64,000 nucleotides of DNA from Fictibacillus sp. b24 (GCF_030348825.1 NZ_JAUCES010000005.1:1364001-1428000), one strand, 5' to 3'; shown: positions 39,686 to 50,219, numbered from the stretch's first letter. Numbers and translations are program-made. The notes: generated by a model from the letters alone, not told the origin.

Positions 39686-40104
39686 GAGCGATTCCAGAGA
39701 TTTATGAGCGATTCCAGAGATTTATGAGCGATTCCAGAGATTTATGAGCGATTCCAGAGATTTATGAGCGATTCCAGAGATTTATGAGCGATTCCAGAGA
39801 TTTATGAGCGATTCCAGAGATTTATGAGCGATTCCAGAGATTTATGAGCGATTCCAGAGATTTATGAGCGATTCCAGAGATTTATGAGCGATTCCAGAGA
39901 TTTATGAGCGATTCCAGAGATTTATGAGCGATTCCAGAGATTTATGAGCGATTCCAGAGATTTATGAGCGATTCCAGAGATTTATGAGCGATTCAGAGAT
40001 TTATGAGCGATTCCAGAGATTTATGAGCGATTCCAGAGATTTATAAGCGATTCCAGAGATTTATGAGCGATTCCAGAGATTTATAAGCGATTCCAGAGAT
40101 TTTT
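39686..40104. repeat. Tandem array 2: GAGCGATTCCAGAGATTTAT x 21
   Basis: Twenty-one head-to-tail units of 20 bp without spacers. Seventeen or so are identical; one (39986-40004) lacks a base, two near the right end begin AAGCG, and the last ends TTTTT. It lies between the mnmA terminator and yrrB. Variation only at the downstream end suggests homogenisation by slippage or recombination. Not CRISPR: no spacers, repeats too short, no cas genes. Confidence 0.97.
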
Positions 40105-40198
40105 CTAAACCCATCACGCCAAAGCATCCAGAAAAACTATGCGTCATCCAGCACGATTTGTTATACTTTTGAAGGAAATCAAAAGTGGGGGAATACAG

Positions 40199-40858
40199 AT
40201 GGAACCTTCAAAAGGTCTTGAATATTTAAAAAAAGGGAAGTTTGAGGAAGCGGCAAAAAGCCTCGAAGCAATGATTGAAGCCGATCCTCAAAATCCAGTT
40301 CATTATATTAACTTTGGAAATCTGCTTTCTGCAGTTCATGAACATGAAAAGGCAATTCAATTTTTTGATAAAGCCTTGTCGCTTGATGAAAGTGCTGCAG
40401 CAGCATTGTATGGTGCGGGTATTGCTTGCTATCATTTAGAGGAATTTGCCAAAGCGGCAAAACTATTTCAAGAAGCCATAAAAGGCGGTATGCAAGATAG
40501 CGATACTCACTTCATGACAGGTATGTCTTTCGTTTCGCTCGGTGAGAACAAGCTGGCTTTTCCATACTTGATGAGAGCGACGGAACTTAACAACGAAGAT
40601 CAAGAAGCACTGTTTCAGTTTGGTCTGTGTCTAGCGAGAACTGGTGATATCCAATCAGCTTTAAACACGTTTGAAAAAGTTGTACAGGTTGATAAAAACC
40701 ATGCAGATGCATGGTACAACTTAGGCGTTACACTTAGTTATTTTGACCGAAACGATGAAGCACTTCAAGCCTTTAAAAAAGCGCTCGACATTCAACCTGA
40801 CCATTATTTAGCAGGGAACGGAAAAAGAAATATCGAAAGTAAGAATACAAACCATTAA
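40199..40858 (+). CDS. yrrB: TPR repeat protein YrrB
   Basis: 219 aa made almost wholly of tetratricopeptide repeats (about six 34-residue units, e.g. VHYINFGNLLSAVHEHEKAIQFFDKALSLD and ADAWYNLGVTLSYFDRNDEALQAFKKALDIQPD), thus a protein-protein interaction scaffold. Soluble. B. subtilis yrrB holds the same place between mnmA and recD2. ATG 40199 follows GTGGGGG; an upstream ATG at 40139 has no RBS. Confidence 0.85.
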   Translation: MEPSKGLEYLKKGKFEEAAKSLEAMIEADPQNPVHYINFGNLLSAVHEHEKAIQFFDKALSLDESAAAALYGAGIACYHLEEFAKAAKLFQEAIKGGMQDSDTHFMTGMSFVSLGENKLAFPYLMRATELNNEDQEALFQFGLCLARTGDIQSALNTFEKVVQVDKNHADAWYNLGVTLSYFDRNDEALQAFKKALDIQPDHYLAGNGKRNIESKNTNH

Positions 40859-40870
40859 AGGGGGTGCTTT

Positions 40871-43204
40871 ATGGCACAGCAGCCTTCCTTTCATTTAGAC
40901 GACGATGAAACACAAGAAACGTCCCGATTTATAAAAGGTACGTTGATTGCTACTGTTTATCATCAATCGGAAAGCCTCTACACCGTTGCACGAATTAGGG
41001 TGAAAGAGACAAATGAAAATTATAACGAAAAAGAAGTCATGGTTACGGGAATTCTTCCGCCTTTACGAGAAGATGAACTGTATTTATTTTATGGCAAATT
41101 TAAAGATCATCCGAAATACGGTAAGCAATATGAAGTCGAATTTTTTCAGAAAGAGATGCCGCAATCAAAAGAAGCAATGGTTCAATATCTCTCCAGTGAT
41201 TTGTTTAAAGGAATCGGAAAGAAGACGGCAGAACATATTGTTGAAGTAATGGGCAATGATGCGATCACCAAACTGTTGGAGTCTCCGGAATACATTAGCC
41301 AAATTCCAAAGTTAACAGAAGAACAGGCTAAAAACTTACAGGAATCACTTTTGCAGAACAGAGGATTAGATCAAGTGATGATGGCGGTCCAGCCCTATGG
41401 AATTGGTCCTCAGCTCGCTATGAAGATTTTTCAAACGTATCAGGATGAGTCGGTTACTGTCATCAAAAAAGAGCCTTATCGCTTGATTGAAGATGTTTCT
41501 GGAATTGGATTTCATCGTGCTGATGAAATCGCAAAGGGAAATGGTATGCAAGTCAATCATCCAAAACGAATACAAGCTGCTTGTCTGTTCGTGCTTCGTG
41601 ATCAAGGTACAGATCTCGGGCACTCGTATTTGCCGATGGAAGAACTGTTAGAGGGTGTGAGAAAGCTTTTAGCAGATGGAAAGAACACTGTCGATGAGAT
41701 GAGTATTTTTAGAGAGATTCAAGATATGGAGACCGAACAGCGTTTGATTGTAAAAGAAAATGTTGTATATTTGCCAACCCTATATTTCGCAGAGCGTGGA
41801 TTTGCTCAAAAGATGAATCAATTATTACATACTCAGCAAAACGATTATCACATTAAAGATGAAAAATTGGAATCTAAGCTATCAGCTCTTGAAAAAAGAC
41901 TCAACATGAAATATGCAAACAGTCAAAAAGAGGCTATTAAAAAGGCACTAACCTCTTCATTAATGGTGCTCACTGGTGGGCCAGGAACGGGTAAGACCAC
42001 CGTTATCAAGGGAATCGTTGAACTTTATAGCGAAATTCATGGTGTGAGTTTGAACCCTGATGATTACAGAGGAAAAAAAGAACCTTTCCCTGTTTTACTC
42101 GTTGCGCCAACAGGCCGTGCTGCAAAGCGTATGACTGAATCAACAGGAATACCGGCGCATACAATCCACCGTTTATTAGGGTGGAAAGGCGGCGGGAATT
42201 TTGAAAAGAATGAAGATGAACCCATAGAAGGGAAGCTATTGATCGTTGATGAAATGTCGATGGTCGATATTTGGCTTGCTCATTCCTTATCGAAAGCACT
42301 GCCGCAGCATATCCAGATTATTTTTGTAGGTGATGAAGATCAGCTGCCATCTGTTGGGCCAGGTCAAGTATTAAAAGACCTGCTTCAATCCGAACATATT
42401 CCACATACACGATTAGTGGATATTTACAGGCAAGCTGAAGGGTCATCCATTATACGATTAGCTCATGAAATGAAAAATGGAAAAGTACCTGATGATCTCT
42501 TGATTCCTCAAAGCGACAGACGGTTTTTTCCATGTTCTGGTGAACAAGTTTTTCAAGCGATTCTTCAAGTTTGTGAAAATGCGATAAAAAAAGGATACAC
42601 TTCAAGAGATATTCAAGTATTAGCTCCTATGTATAAAGGGTCAGTGGGTATCGACCGATTGAATGTTGAGCTTCAGCGCCTTTTTAATCCTGAGAAACCA
42701 AAACAGCGTCAACTGCAAGTAGCTGATGTTTTTTACCGAAAAGGAGATAAAGTTCTTCAGCTTGTCAATCAGCCAGAGGATCAGGTTTTCAATGGTGACA
42801 TTGGTGAGATCGTAGCTGTTATTTATGCCAGAGAGAATACGGAAAAAGAAGACCAGATTGTAATCAGCTTTGACGAAATCGAAGTAACGTATAAAAGAAG
42901 TGAATTTAATCATTTCACACATGCTTTTTGCTGTTCGATTCATAAGTCACAGGGAAGTGAATATCCGATCGTGGTTCTTCCGGTTTTAAAGAGCTATTAT
43001 AGGATGTTAAAGCGCAACTTGCTTTATACAGCAATAACAAGAAGTAAAGAGTACTTAATTCTATGTGGGGAACAAGAAGCTTTTAATTGGGCAGTTCAGC
43101 GCTCAGATGAATTGGAAAGATTCTCAGGATTGAAACTTCGTCTTCAAGAAACGCTGCTGGAAAAAGATTTAATGAATGAGACCCTTCTAAACGAAACAAA
43201 CTAG
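40871..43204 (+). CDS. recD2: ATP-dependent RecD2-like DNA helicase (YrrC)
   Basis: Superfamily 1B 5'-3' helicase that acts without RecBC. 777 aa: N-terminal OB and helix-hairpin-helix region (FKGIGKKTAEHIVEVMG, GIGFHRADEIAKGNG), Walker A GGPGTGKTT (about 369-377), Walker B DEMSMVD, motif III FVGDEDQLPSVGPG and the C-terminal SIKSQG-like AFCCSIHKSQGSEYP. RBS AAGGGGGTG, 12 bases after yrrB. Confidence 0.95.
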   Translation: MAQQPSFHLDDDETQETSRFIKGTLIATVYHQSESLYTVARIRVKETNENYNEKEVMVTGILPPLREDELYLFYGKFKDHPKYGKQYEVEFFQKEMPQSKEAMVQYLSSDLFKGIGKKTAEHIVEVMGNDAITKLLESPEYISQIPKLTEEQAKNLQESLLQNRGLDQVMMAVQPYGIGPQLAMKIFQTYQDESVTVIKKEPYRLIEDVSGIGFHRADEIAKGNGMQVNHPKRIQAACLFVLRDQGTDLGHSYLPMEELLEGVRKLLADGKNTVDEMSIFREIQDMETEQRLIVKENVVYLPTLYFAERGFAQKMNQLLHTQQNDYHIKDEKLESKLSALEKRLNMKYANSQKEAIKKALTSSLMVLTGGPGTGKTTVIKGIVELYSEIHGVSLNPDDYRGKKEPFPVLLVAPTGRAAKRMTESTGIPAHTIHRLLGWKGGGNFEKNEDEPIEGKLLIVDEMSMVDIWLAHSLSKALPQHIQIIFVGDEDQLPSVGPGQVLKDLLQSEHIPHTRLVDIYRQAEGSSIIRLAHEMKNGKVPDDLLIPQSDRRFFPCSGEQVFQAILQVCENAIKKGYTSRDIQVLAPMYKGSVGIDRLNVELQRLFNPEKPKQRQLQVADVFYRKGDKVLQLVNQPEDQVFNGDIGEIVAVIYARENTEKEDQIVISFDEIEVTYKRSEFNHFTHAFCCSIHKSQGSEYPIVVLPVLKSYYRMLKRNLLYTAITRSKEYLILCGEQEAFNWAVQRSDELERFSGLKLRLQETLLEKDLMNETLLNETN

Positions 43205-43252
43205 AAATGTTCGGGAGATGTAATATGTCATCTCGTCGGACATTTCTTTTTT
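43202..43252 (+). terminator. Terminator after recD2
   Basis: Long stem AGAAATGTTCG.GAGATG / CATCTCGTCGGACATTTCT then TTTTT. Confidence 0.88.
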
Positions 43253-43352
43253 ATTTCTATGAGTCATGATTCTTCAAAACCAATAATTGCGTATATTTTC
43301 TCTGTATTCGGGACACCCTTGTAAAAGTAAAATTTTAAAGGAGCGAGAGCAA

Positions 43353-43550
43353 GTGGAATGTCCGAACTGCAGTAGAAAAGATATTGGGAAAATCGGTGTA
43401 AACCAGTATTATTGCTGGAACTGTTTTATTGAGCTTTCCATTGTTAAAGGAAGACTGTCCCTTCATCAAGTGGAAGAAGACGGCTCTCTAACTTCACTAG
43501 ATGATTTATTTGAAGATCAAGATCTGACTTATAGAGAAAGCACATCATAA
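43353..43550 (+). CDS. Small zinc-ribbon-like protein (YrzR type)
   Basis: 65 aa with two Cys pairs (MECPNCSRK and YYCWNC), a likely zinc ribbon, followed by an acidic tail (SLTSLDDLFEDQDLTYRE). GTG start 43353 is preceded by AAAGGAG. B. subtilis has small yrzR/yrzQ genes in this place. Function unknown. Confidence 0.7.
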   Translation: MECPNCSRKDIGKIGVNQYYCWNCFIELSIVKGRLSLHQVEEDGSLTSLDDLFEDQDLTYRESTS

Positions 43551-43582
43551 TTGTAAAAACTCTAATGTCGAGGTGATACAGC

Positions 43583-43762
43583 ATGAGCAGGACGATGAGT
43601 TCTCTTTTCGCACTTGGTATTGGAGCGGCAACATATGCGATGAGAAACAAGAGGATGTCTAGAATGTCTAAAATGAACTACAATTTTTCCGATATCGGTG
43701 ATCTTTGGACATCAAGACGGGTAAAAAGAATCCGCAAAAGAGTCGCAAAAGCTATTTATTAA
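43583..43762 (+). CDS. DUF3918 small protein (YrzQ-like)
   Basis: 59 aa: short hydrophobic N-terminus (MSSLFALGIGAATYAM) followed by a very basic stretch (RNKRMSRMSKM and RRVKRIRKRVAKAIY). Matches the pattern of DUF3918. RBS GAGGTGAT. Function unknown; followed by its own terminator. Confidence 0.7.
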   Translation: MSRTMSSLFALGIGAATYAMRNKRMSRMSKMNYNFSDIGDLWTSRRVKRIRKRVAKAIY

Positions 43763-43767
43763 AGTAC

Positions 43768-43803
43768 GTAAGCCCCGTCTCAAACAAGGACGGGGTTTTT
43801 TAA
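43768..43803 (+). terminator. Terminator after the yrzQ-like gene
   Basis: Stem AGCCCCGTC..(AAACAA)..GACGGGGTT followed by TTTTT. Confidence 0.88.
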
Positions 43804-43819
43804 AGAAAAGGGTGAGTGT

Positions 43820-44902
43820 ATGACAAGAGACAGTAGAATGAAGTGGGTTTACAGACTGACCCTTTCTTTATTATTGTTTTTATGTTTGTTTCTTTTAATG
43901 AAACTTTACCCTCTGTACGAACCATTATGGAAAGCTATAAAAGGAATATTCCTGCCCTTTTTTCTAGCTGCTCTTATTACATATCTGCTGCATCCTGTCG
44001 TTGAATACGTGCATGAAAAAGGGCTGCCTCGATTTGTTGCGATCTTAAGCATCTATCTCTTGTTCTTTGGAGGATTAGGGTACGCAGCTGTTAAAGGGTT
44101 TCCTTATTTTATTGTGCAGATGAAACAGCTGTTAGAAAATGTGCCTGCCCTTGCAGAAGATTACAAAGACCTTTTATATAAAGTTGATAAAGGAACTTCG
44201 GCACTTCCACATTCTGTTCATTTAAAAATCGAAAATTACATTGGGAAAATGGAGACTAACGCTCAAAATATTTTGACCAATGCAATCTTTTCTTTGCGGA
44301 AAATTGTAGATTACTTCTTTGTGATTATCGTTGTTCCATTTTTAGTGTTTTATTTTCTAAATGATTTTGAGAAACTAAAAAAAGCACTTTGGTTTATTAC
44401 GCCAAGAAAATACCGAAATGAAGGCAAGAACTTGATAAAAGATATCGATCAATCCCTTGGAGGGTATATAAGAGGGCAGTTATTTGTTGGAGCCATTTTA
44501 GGGGCAGCAGCGATGGTAGCTCTGTGGTTTGTGGGTATGCCATATCCCATCCTATTAGGTCTTGTTATTGCGATAACAGACATCATTCCGTACTTCGGTC
44601 CGATCTTAGGTGCCATTCCAGTCATCCTGATTGCCTTAACGATATCTTGGAAGATGGTCTGGATAACTGTTGGAATCATGCTTGTTTTACAGTTCATCGA
44701 AGGCAATATTTTAGGCCCTTTTATCGTAGGACGAAATCTTCATATCCATCCCGTTTTTATTATCTTTTCTCTATTGCTTGGAGGAGAGCTTGCAGGAGTG
44801 CCCGGAATGATTCTTGCCGTTCCTATTTTTAGTGTGATTAAAGTGGTTGTCATTCATATTAGGGAACATCGGCTCAGACATCCGATTGACAAGTCAGAAT
44901 AA
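43820..44902 (+). CDS. yrrI: AI-2E family membrane transporter (YrrI)
   Basis: 360 aa, seven to eight hydrophobic segments with a large central soluble part (about 105-165) and the family signature region GGYIRGQLFVGAILGAAAMVALWFVGMPYPILLGLVIAITDIIPYFGPILGAIPV. The family includes autoinducer-2 exporters and Na+/H+-type carriers, so substrate is open; luxS elsewhere in the window is not evidence by itself. RBS AAAAGGGTGAG. Confidence 0.82.
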   Translation: MTRDSRMKWVYRLTLSLLLFLCLFLLMKLYPLYEPLWKAIKGIFLPFFLAALITYLLHPVVEYVHEKGLPRFVAILSIYLLFFGGLGYAAVKGFPYFIVQMKQLLENVPALAEDYKDLLYKVDKGTSALPHSVHLKIENYIGKMETNAQNILTNAIFSLRKIVDYFFVIIVVPFLVFYFLNDFEKLKKALWFITPRKYRNEGKNLIKDIDQSLGGYIRGQLFVGAILGAAAMVALWFVGMPYPILLGLVIAITDIIPYFGPILGAIPVILIALTISWKMVWITVGIMLVLQFIEGNILGPFIVGRNLHIHPVFIIFSLLLGGELAGVPGMILAVPIFSVIKVVVIHIREHRLRHPIDKSE

Positions 44903-44915
44903 ATAAACGTATACT
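44886..44915 (+). promoter_or_regulatory. Sigma-A promoter of the alaS T-box leader
   Basis: TTGACA, 18-base spacer, TATACT. The -35 lies inside the last codons of yrrI. Confidence 0.8.
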
Positions 44916-44921
44916 AACGCT

Positions 44922-45178
44922 AGAAGATAAAAAAATCGCTGAAAGAGATAAGTACGTTTTAGACCTTCCAAAAGAGAGAAACATCCACCGGCTGAAAGAT
45001 GTTTTAGGAAGAAGGAAAACGGAAAGCTACTCTGGAGTGCAGAAGAAAAATCTGCCGTTATGCCGCGTTAAGGCTTAATCAAGGTGATATGCTTTCAAAT
45101 GCATATAACCAGGGTGGTACCGCGTGAATTCAAAACTCTCGTCCCTGTTTTTTTACAGGGATGGGAGTTTTTTTGTTT
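44922..45178 (+). promoter_or_regulatory. T-box riboswitch of alaS
   Basis: Leader with the T-box core AGGGTGGTACCGCG (45111-45124) and a terminator AAACTCTCGTCCCTG / CAGGGATGGGAGTTT (about 45132-45170) with T-run. The candidate specifier in stem I is GCT followed by A (in GAAAGCTACTCTGG, about 45025), the alanine codon, which fits the downstream gene. Confidence 0.92.
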
Positions 45179-45224
45179 TATCTAACTCTTATCGATCTAA
45201 AAAAGTAAAAGGAGAATGAATACC

Positions 45225-47861
45225 ATGAAAAATTTGACTTCAGCTCAAGTCAGACAAATGTTTCTTGATTTTTTCCAGGAAAAGGGCCACCGTGTGGAGC
45301 CGAGTGCATCACTTGTTCCACATGAAGATCCAACATTACTTTGGATTAACAGTGGTGTTGCGACACTTAAAAAATACTTTGATGGCCGGGTAATTCCTGA
45401 GAATCCTCGTATTACAAACGCGCAAAAATCCATTCGTACGAACGATATCGAGAATGTAGGTATAACAGCAAGACATCATACGTTCTTTGAGATGCTTGGA
45501 AATTTCTCTATCGGTGATTATTTCAAAGTAGAAGCAATCCTTTGGGCATGGGAGTTTTTAACGAGTGAAGATTGGATCGGCTTTGATCCTGAAAAGCTTT
45601 CCGTAACAATTCACCCTGAGGATGATGAAGCGTTTGACATTTGGACGAAGCAAGTGGGATTGCCAGAAGAGCGCATCATTCGTTTAGAGGGGAACTTCTG
45701 GGATATCGGTGAGGGCCCTAGTGGACCAAACACTGAGATCTTCTATGACCGCGGTGAATCTTATGGTAACGATACATCTGATCCTGAACTATATCCAGGC
45801 GGTGAGAACGATCGATATCTTGAAGTGTGGAACCTTGTGTTTTCCCAGTTCAACCACAATCCAGATGGAACGTACACGCCGCTTCCTAAGAAAAACATTG
45901 ATACAGGAATGGGCCTTGAAAGAATGGTTTCTGTTATTCAAGATACAAAAACAAACTTTGAGACCGACCTTTTCATGCCGATCATCAAGGAAACAGAGAA
46001 ACTTTCAGATACGTCTTACGGTTTAAATACAGAAACAGATACGGCGTTTAAAGTTATCGCAGACCACGTACGTACAGTTAGTTTTGCGATTGGTGACAGC
46101 GCACTTCCTTCGAATGAAGGAAGAGGATATATCCTTCGACGATTGATCAGAAGAGCTATCCGTTTTGCAAAAAAGATCAATATTAATAAACCGTTCATGT
46201 ACGAATTAGTGCCGACAGTTGCTGATATCATGGTTGATTTTTATCCGGAAGTAAAAGAGAAAGTTCCTTTTATCCAAAAAGTCGTGAAGACAGAAGAAGA
46301 AAGATTCCATGAAACGATCAATGAAGGTCTTGCTATCTTAGAAGACGTAATGGCTAAAGAGAAGGCTGAAGGAAAATCTGTTATCTCTGGAAAAGACGCA
46401 TTTAAACTATATGATACGTTTGGTTTTCCGTTCGAGCTTACTCAAGAGTATGTAGCTGAAAATGGAATGGATGTCGATTTAGAAGGTTTTGAAAATGAGA
46501 TGAAAGCACAGCGTGAACGTGCACGTGCTGCAAGGCAAGAAGTGGACAGCATGCAAGTACAAGGCGGAGTACTTTCTGACATTACAGTAAAAAGTGAATT
46601 CTCTGGGTATGATCACTTATCAGGAGAAGCTAAAATTCTTGAAGTCCTTCAAAACGGTGAGCGTGTTGCAATGGTAGCAGCAGGAGAAGAAGCTCAAGTT
46701 ATATTGGATGTTACACCTTTCTACGCAGAAAGCGGTGGTCAGATAGCTGACCAAGGTACCATTACAGGTAAAGAACTGGAACTTAAAGTAAAAGATGTTC
46801 AAAAGGCTCCAAACGGACAAAACCTTCACACGGTAGTCGTTAACAAAGGTGTTCTTGAAAATAACATAGAAGTTACGGTTCAGGTTGATCCAGAAACTCG
46901 TGCAAAAATTGTTAAGAATCATACCGCTACACATCTGCTTCATCAAGCATTAAAAGATGTATTAGGAACGCATGTTAACCAAGCAGGATCACTTGTTCAA
47001 GAAGGACGTCTGCGATTTGACTTTACACATTTCGGAAGTATTTCTCCAGAAGAGCTTGAAAAGATCGAGGAGATTGTTAATGAAAAGGTTTGGGCTAACA
47101 TTCCTGTAGATAAGATGGTTAAAAACATCAATGAAGCAAAGGCTATGGGAGCAATGGCTTTATTTGGCGAAAAATATGGTGAGACTGTTCGTGTTGTAAA
47201 AGTGGGAGACTATAGCTTAGAACTTTGCGGTGGGTGCCACGTGAACAATACGGCAGAGATCGGATTGTTTAAGATCGTTTCAGAATCAGGAATTGGAGCG
47301 GGAACTCGCCGTATTGAAGCTGTTACAGGAGAAAATGCATACCGCCTGATGAACGGTCAAGTTCAACTCTTGAAAGACACAGCTTCAAAATTAAAAACAA
47401 ACTTAAAAGATGTTCCTCAGCGTATTGATGCACTAAACGAACAGATTCGTGAACTGCAAAAAGAAAAAGAATCTCTTGCTGCGAAAATTGGAAACATGGA
47501 AGCAGGCAGTCTTGTTGATGAAGTTCAGACAATTAATGGCGTTTCTGTAATCGCGAAGAAAGTTAACGGTATGGATATGAACGGACTTCGCACAATTGTG
47601 GATGACTTAAAGAATAAACTCCAAAGCGGAGTTGTCATTTTAGGGGCAGAAAATGCTGGAAAAGTGAATATTGTAGCTGGAGTGACAAAAGATTTAGTAT
47701 CAAAAGGGTACCATGCGGGTAATCTTGTAAAAGAAGTTGCAGTTCGCTGCGGCGGAGGCGGCGGAGGCCGTCCTGATATGGCTCAAGCAGGCGGAAAAGA
47801 TCCAGAAAAGCTGCAAGAAGGAATAGATTCTGCAGTTGAAATGATTAAAACGGTTTCCTAA
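45225..47861 (+). CDS. alaS: Alanyl-tRNA synthetase
   Basis: 878 aa class II synthetase: N-terminal catalytic core ([36 protein letters not shown]), editing domain with zinc-binding HTATHLLH and CGGCHVNNT, and C-terminal C-Ala domain rich in Gly ([16 protein letters not shown]). I chose ATG 45225 because AAAAGGAG ends 10 bases upstream; the ATG at 45216 is too close. Regulated by the T-box above. Confidence 0.97.
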   Translation: MKNLTSAQVRQMFLDFFQEKGHRVEPSASLVPHEDPTLLWINSGVATLKKYFDGRVIPENPRITNAQKSIRTNDIENVGITARHHTFFEMLGNFSIGDYFKVEAILWAWEFLTSEDWIGFDPEKLSVTIHPEDDEAFDIWTKQVGLPEERIIRLEGNFWDIGEGPSGPNTEIFYDRGESYGNDTSDPELYPGGENDRYLEVWNLVFSQFNHNPDGTYTPLPKKNIDTGMGLERMVSVIQDTKTNFETDLFMPIIKETEKLSDTSYGLNTETDTAFKVIADHVRTVSFAIGDSALPSNEGRGYILRRLIRRAIRFAKKININKPFMYELVPTVADIMVDFYPEVKEKVPFIQKVVKTEEERFHETINEGLAILEDVMAKEKAEGKSVISGKDAFKLYDTFGFPFELTQEYVAENGMDVDLEGFENEMKAQRERARAARQEVDSMQVQGGVLSDITVKSEFSGYDHLSGEAKILEVLQNGERVAMVAAGEEAQVILDVTPFYAESGGQIADQGTITGKELELKVKDVQKAPNGQNLHTVVVNKGVLENNIEVTVQVDPETRAKIVKNHTATHLLHQALKDVLGTHVNQAGSLVQEGRLRFDFTHFGSISPEELEKIEEIVNEKVWANIPVDKMVKNINEAKAMGAMALFGEKYGETVRVVKVGDYSLELCGGCHVNNTAEIGLFKIVSESGIGAGTRRIEAVTGENAYRLMNGQVQLLKDTASKLKTNLKDVPQRIDALNEQIRELQKEKESLAAKIGNMEAGSLVDEVQTINGVSVIAKKVNGMDMNGLRTIVDDLKNKLQSGVVILGAENAGKVNIVAGVTKDLVSKGYHAGNLVKEVAVRCGGGGGGRPDMAQAGGKDPEKLQEGIDSAVEMIKTVS

Positions 47862-47939
47862 GCTTTCCTCTTTCATGTACAATAGAGATAGAAACTAATT
47901 TGTCCCATAAGGGAGATCTTCAGAAAGAGGTGTTCGCTA

Positions 47940-48215
47940 GTGAGTTCCATGGACAAAACGATGAAGTTTAACTTCAACGAAGATGATGCTTATAAAACGA
48001 ATGTTGAAACTGTCCTGTTTTCTGTTTATGACGCCCTGCAGGATAAAGGATACAACCCGATTAATCAAATCGTAGGTTATTTGCTCTCAGGCGATCCAGC
48101 TTATATTCCTCGTCATAATGATGCGAGAAGTATGATCAGAAAACTTGAGCGAGACGAGCTTATTGAAGAGCTTGTTAAATCGTATCTCTCAACTCAAAAA
48201 GAAGGAAGCCGTTAA
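47940..48215 (+). CDS. yrzL: IreB-family regulatory phosphoprotein (YrzL)
   Basis: 91 aa: starts [15 protein letters not shown] and contains [37 protein letters not shown], the full DUF965/IreB signature. In Enterococcus IreB is a substrate of the Ser/Thr kinase IreK and affects cephalosporin resistance; the role in Bacillus is unclear. GTG start; its stop overlaps the ruvX start by one base. Confidence 0.9.
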   Translation: MSSMDKTMKFNFNEDDAYKTNVETVLFSVYDALQDKGYNPINQIVGYLLSGDPAYIPRHNDARSMIRKLERDELIEELVKSYLSTQKEGSR

Positions 48216-48634
48216 TGACAAAAACTCTTGGACTGGATGTCGGAACGAAGACGATAGGTGTTGCTGTTTCAGATGCACTGGGATGGACAGCACAAGGAGT
48301 CGAAACGATCCGGCGCCGTCCTAATCAACCTGAACAAGACTATGAACGAATTCAAGAGCTGATTAAGCTTCATGATATCAGCAAAATTGTGGTCGGCCTT
48401 CCTAAAAATATGAACGGTTCGATCGGTCCCAGCGGCGAGGCTTGTCAAAACTTTGCCAAAGATATTGAAAACCTTACAGGTATTTCGGTTATCCTATGGG
48501 ATGAAAGACTAACAACTATGGCTGCTGAAAGAACTTTGATTTCAGCTGACGTAAGCAGGAAGAAACGAAAGCTAGTGATCGATAAGCTTGCTGCTTCGAT
48601 CATTCTGCAAGGTTATTTGGACAGCCAACAATAA
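48215..48634 (+). CDS. yrrK: Putative Holliday junction resolvase RuvX/YqgF (YrrK)
   Basis: 139-aa RNase H-fold nuclease implicated in pre-16S rRNA processing. N-terminal [16 protein letters not shown] holds the first catalytic Asp (Asp7); [15 protein letters not shown] and the segment LWDERLTT carry the others. It forms the conserved yrzL-yrrK-yrzB cluster after alaS. Confidence 0.93.
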   Translation: MTKTLGLDVGTKTIGVAVSDALGWTAQGVETIRRRPNQPEQDYERIQELIKLHDISKIVVGLPKNMNGSIGPSGEACQNFAKDIENLTGISVILWDERLTTMAAERTLISADVSRKKRKLVIDKLAASIILQGYLDSQQ

Positions 48635-48656
48635 GAAAAGTAGAGGTGAGCCAATC

Positions 48657-48956
48657 ATGGCTAAAGAAGAACGCGAACGCATTATTATTCCTGACGAAAA
48701 CGGTGACGAAAATCTATTTGAAGTATTATTCAAATTTGATGTTGACCAAACAGGTAAATCATACATGGTAACAATTCCTGTAGCTGATTCGGAAGATGAC
48801 GATACAGATGAAGTAGAAGTTTTTCCTTTCCGTTATGAAGAAAAGGGAGAAGAAGAGGATGATCTAGCATTGTTCCCTCTGGAGACAGACGAAGAATGGG
48901 ATATGATCGAAGAAATGTTAAATACATTCCAAGATGACGAGTTCGAAACTGAATAA
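48657..48956 (+). CDS. yrzB: DUF1292 acidic protein YrzB
   Basis: 99 aa, strongly acidic, with IIIPDENGDENLFEVLFKFDVDQTGKSYMV and a C-terminal EEWDMIEEMLNTFQDDEFE, matching DUF1292. ATG 48657 behind AGAGGTGAG. Function unknown. Confidence 0.88.
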   Translation: MAKEERERIIIPDENGDENLFEVLFKFDVDQTGKSYMVTIPVADSEDDDTDEVEVFPFRYEEKGEEEDDLALFPLETDEEWDMIEEMLNTFQDDEFETE

Positions 48957-48971
48957 TATTGGTTAAGAGAT

Positions 48972-49004
48972 AGGAAGATGGTTATGATACCATCTTCCTT
49001 TTTT
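48972..49004 (+). terminator. Terminator after yrzB
   Basis: Stem GGAAGATGGT / ACCATCTTCC followed by TTTTTTT. Confidence 0.9.
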
Positions 49005-49079
49005 TATTCCAATTTACGGCCAATCTCGACAATTTCTGCTAGCAAACGTATAATTAAACAGGTGGAAGGGGGAAACACA

Positions 49080-50216
49080 ATGTTACATCTCCAGTCATCT
49101 GGGAATTACATAAATGAAAATAAAAGTAAAAAACGGACAAAAACCATCGTACTATCCATTCTCGCTCTCTTTTTGGCAATCATCATGGCAACGGCGGCAG
49201 GAGCGTATTTTTATTTTACTAAAAATACTGGCCCTCTAGACGCTGATAACAAAAAGAACATGACGATTGAAATTCCAATTGGCTCAACTTCTGCAGACAT
49301 TGGGAAAGAACTAGAAGATAAAGGTATCATTAACAGCGGTGACTTTTTCAGACTCTACACTCGAGTTAAGGGAGAAGGGAACTTCCAAGCAGGCATCTAT
49401 GAACTGTCACCTTCGATGAGTCTTTCAGAAGTGATTTCTGCACTTAAAGAAGGAAAGCTGTTCAAAAAACCTGAACTTACGCTTACCATCCCGGAAGGAT
49501 ATAACGTCCCACAGATTGCAGGATTAATCAGCAAGGCTACAGGGTACGATCAAGCTGATATCTTAAAGAAGATGACTGATAAAACCTATCTGAACGAGCT
49601 GAAGCAAAAATATCCTTTATTGCCGGATGAAATAACGAAAGAAGGACTTTATTATCCACTTGAAGGGTTCTTATTCCCTGCAACTTATGATTTTGAAGTT
49701 AAAAAACCCGAAATAACTGATATTATCGACAAGATGGTTGAACAATCATTTATTATCTTAAAAAAACATGAAGCTGAAATTAAAAATAGCGGATATTCAC
49801 TTTTTGAAGTGATCACGCTTTCCTCTCTTATCGAAGAAGAGTCTCAACGTGATGAGGATCGAAAAAAAATCGCAGGGGTATTTTATAATCGTATCAGTAA
49901 AGATATGAAATTAGATTCTGATCCAACCGTTAAATATGCAAGGAAAGATTTCGATGTACAAGTTTTATACGAACATCTTGAGTTTGATTCTCCTTATAAT
50001 ACTTACAGGTATAAAGGGATTCCAATCGGTCCGATCACCTCTCCAGGTGAAAAGGCGATCGAAGCTGCATTAAATCCAGTTAAGATGGAAGAACTCTTTT
50101 TCTACGCAAGGCCTAATGGTGAAGTGATCTACACGAAAACCTTAAGTGAACATAATGCGGTATATAAAAAATACAGAGATGAATGGAAAGTTTGGCAGGA
50201 AAAAGATAAACAATAA
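49080..50216 (+). CDS. mltG: Endolytic murein transglycosylase MltG (YrrL)
   Basis: Membrane-anchored YceG-family enzyme that cleaves nascent glycan strands. 378 aa: cytoplasmic N-terminus, one helix (about 24-45), LysM-like subdomain (about 55-115) and catalytic domain with the conserved ITLSSLIEEESQRDEDRKKIAGVFYNRI segment, where the catalytic Glu lies in the EEE cluster. ATG 49080 follows GGAAGGGGG; a longer upstream reading passes through the yrzB terminator and is rejected. Confidence 0.93.
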   Translation: MLHLQSSGNYINENKSKKRTKTIVLSILALFLAIIMATAAGAYFYFTKNTGPLDADNKKNMTIEIPIGSTSADIGKELEDKGIINSGDFFRLYTRVKGEGNFQAGIYELSPSMSLSEVISALKEGKLFKKPELTLTIPEGYNVPQIAGLISKATGYDQADILKKMTDKTYLNELKQKYPLLPDEITKEGLYYPLEGFLFPATYDFEVKKPEITDIIDKMVEQSFIILKKHEAEIKNSGYSLFEVITLSSLIEEESQRDEDRKKIAGVFYNRISKDMKLDSDPTVKYARKDFDVQVLYEHLEFDSPYNTYRYKGIPIGPITSPGEKAIEAALNPVKMEELFFYARPNGEVIYTKTLSEHNAVYKKYRDEWKVWQEKDKQ

Positions 50217-50219
50217 CTT

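Noticed and set aside
39651-40104. CRISPR array
   Set aside because: Units are contiguous with no spacers, 20 bp is too short, and no cas genes are in the window.
43820-44902. yrrI as the AI-2 exporter of this strain
   Set aside because: The family name is not functional proof; members include ion antiporters and luxS is 12 kb away in another operon.
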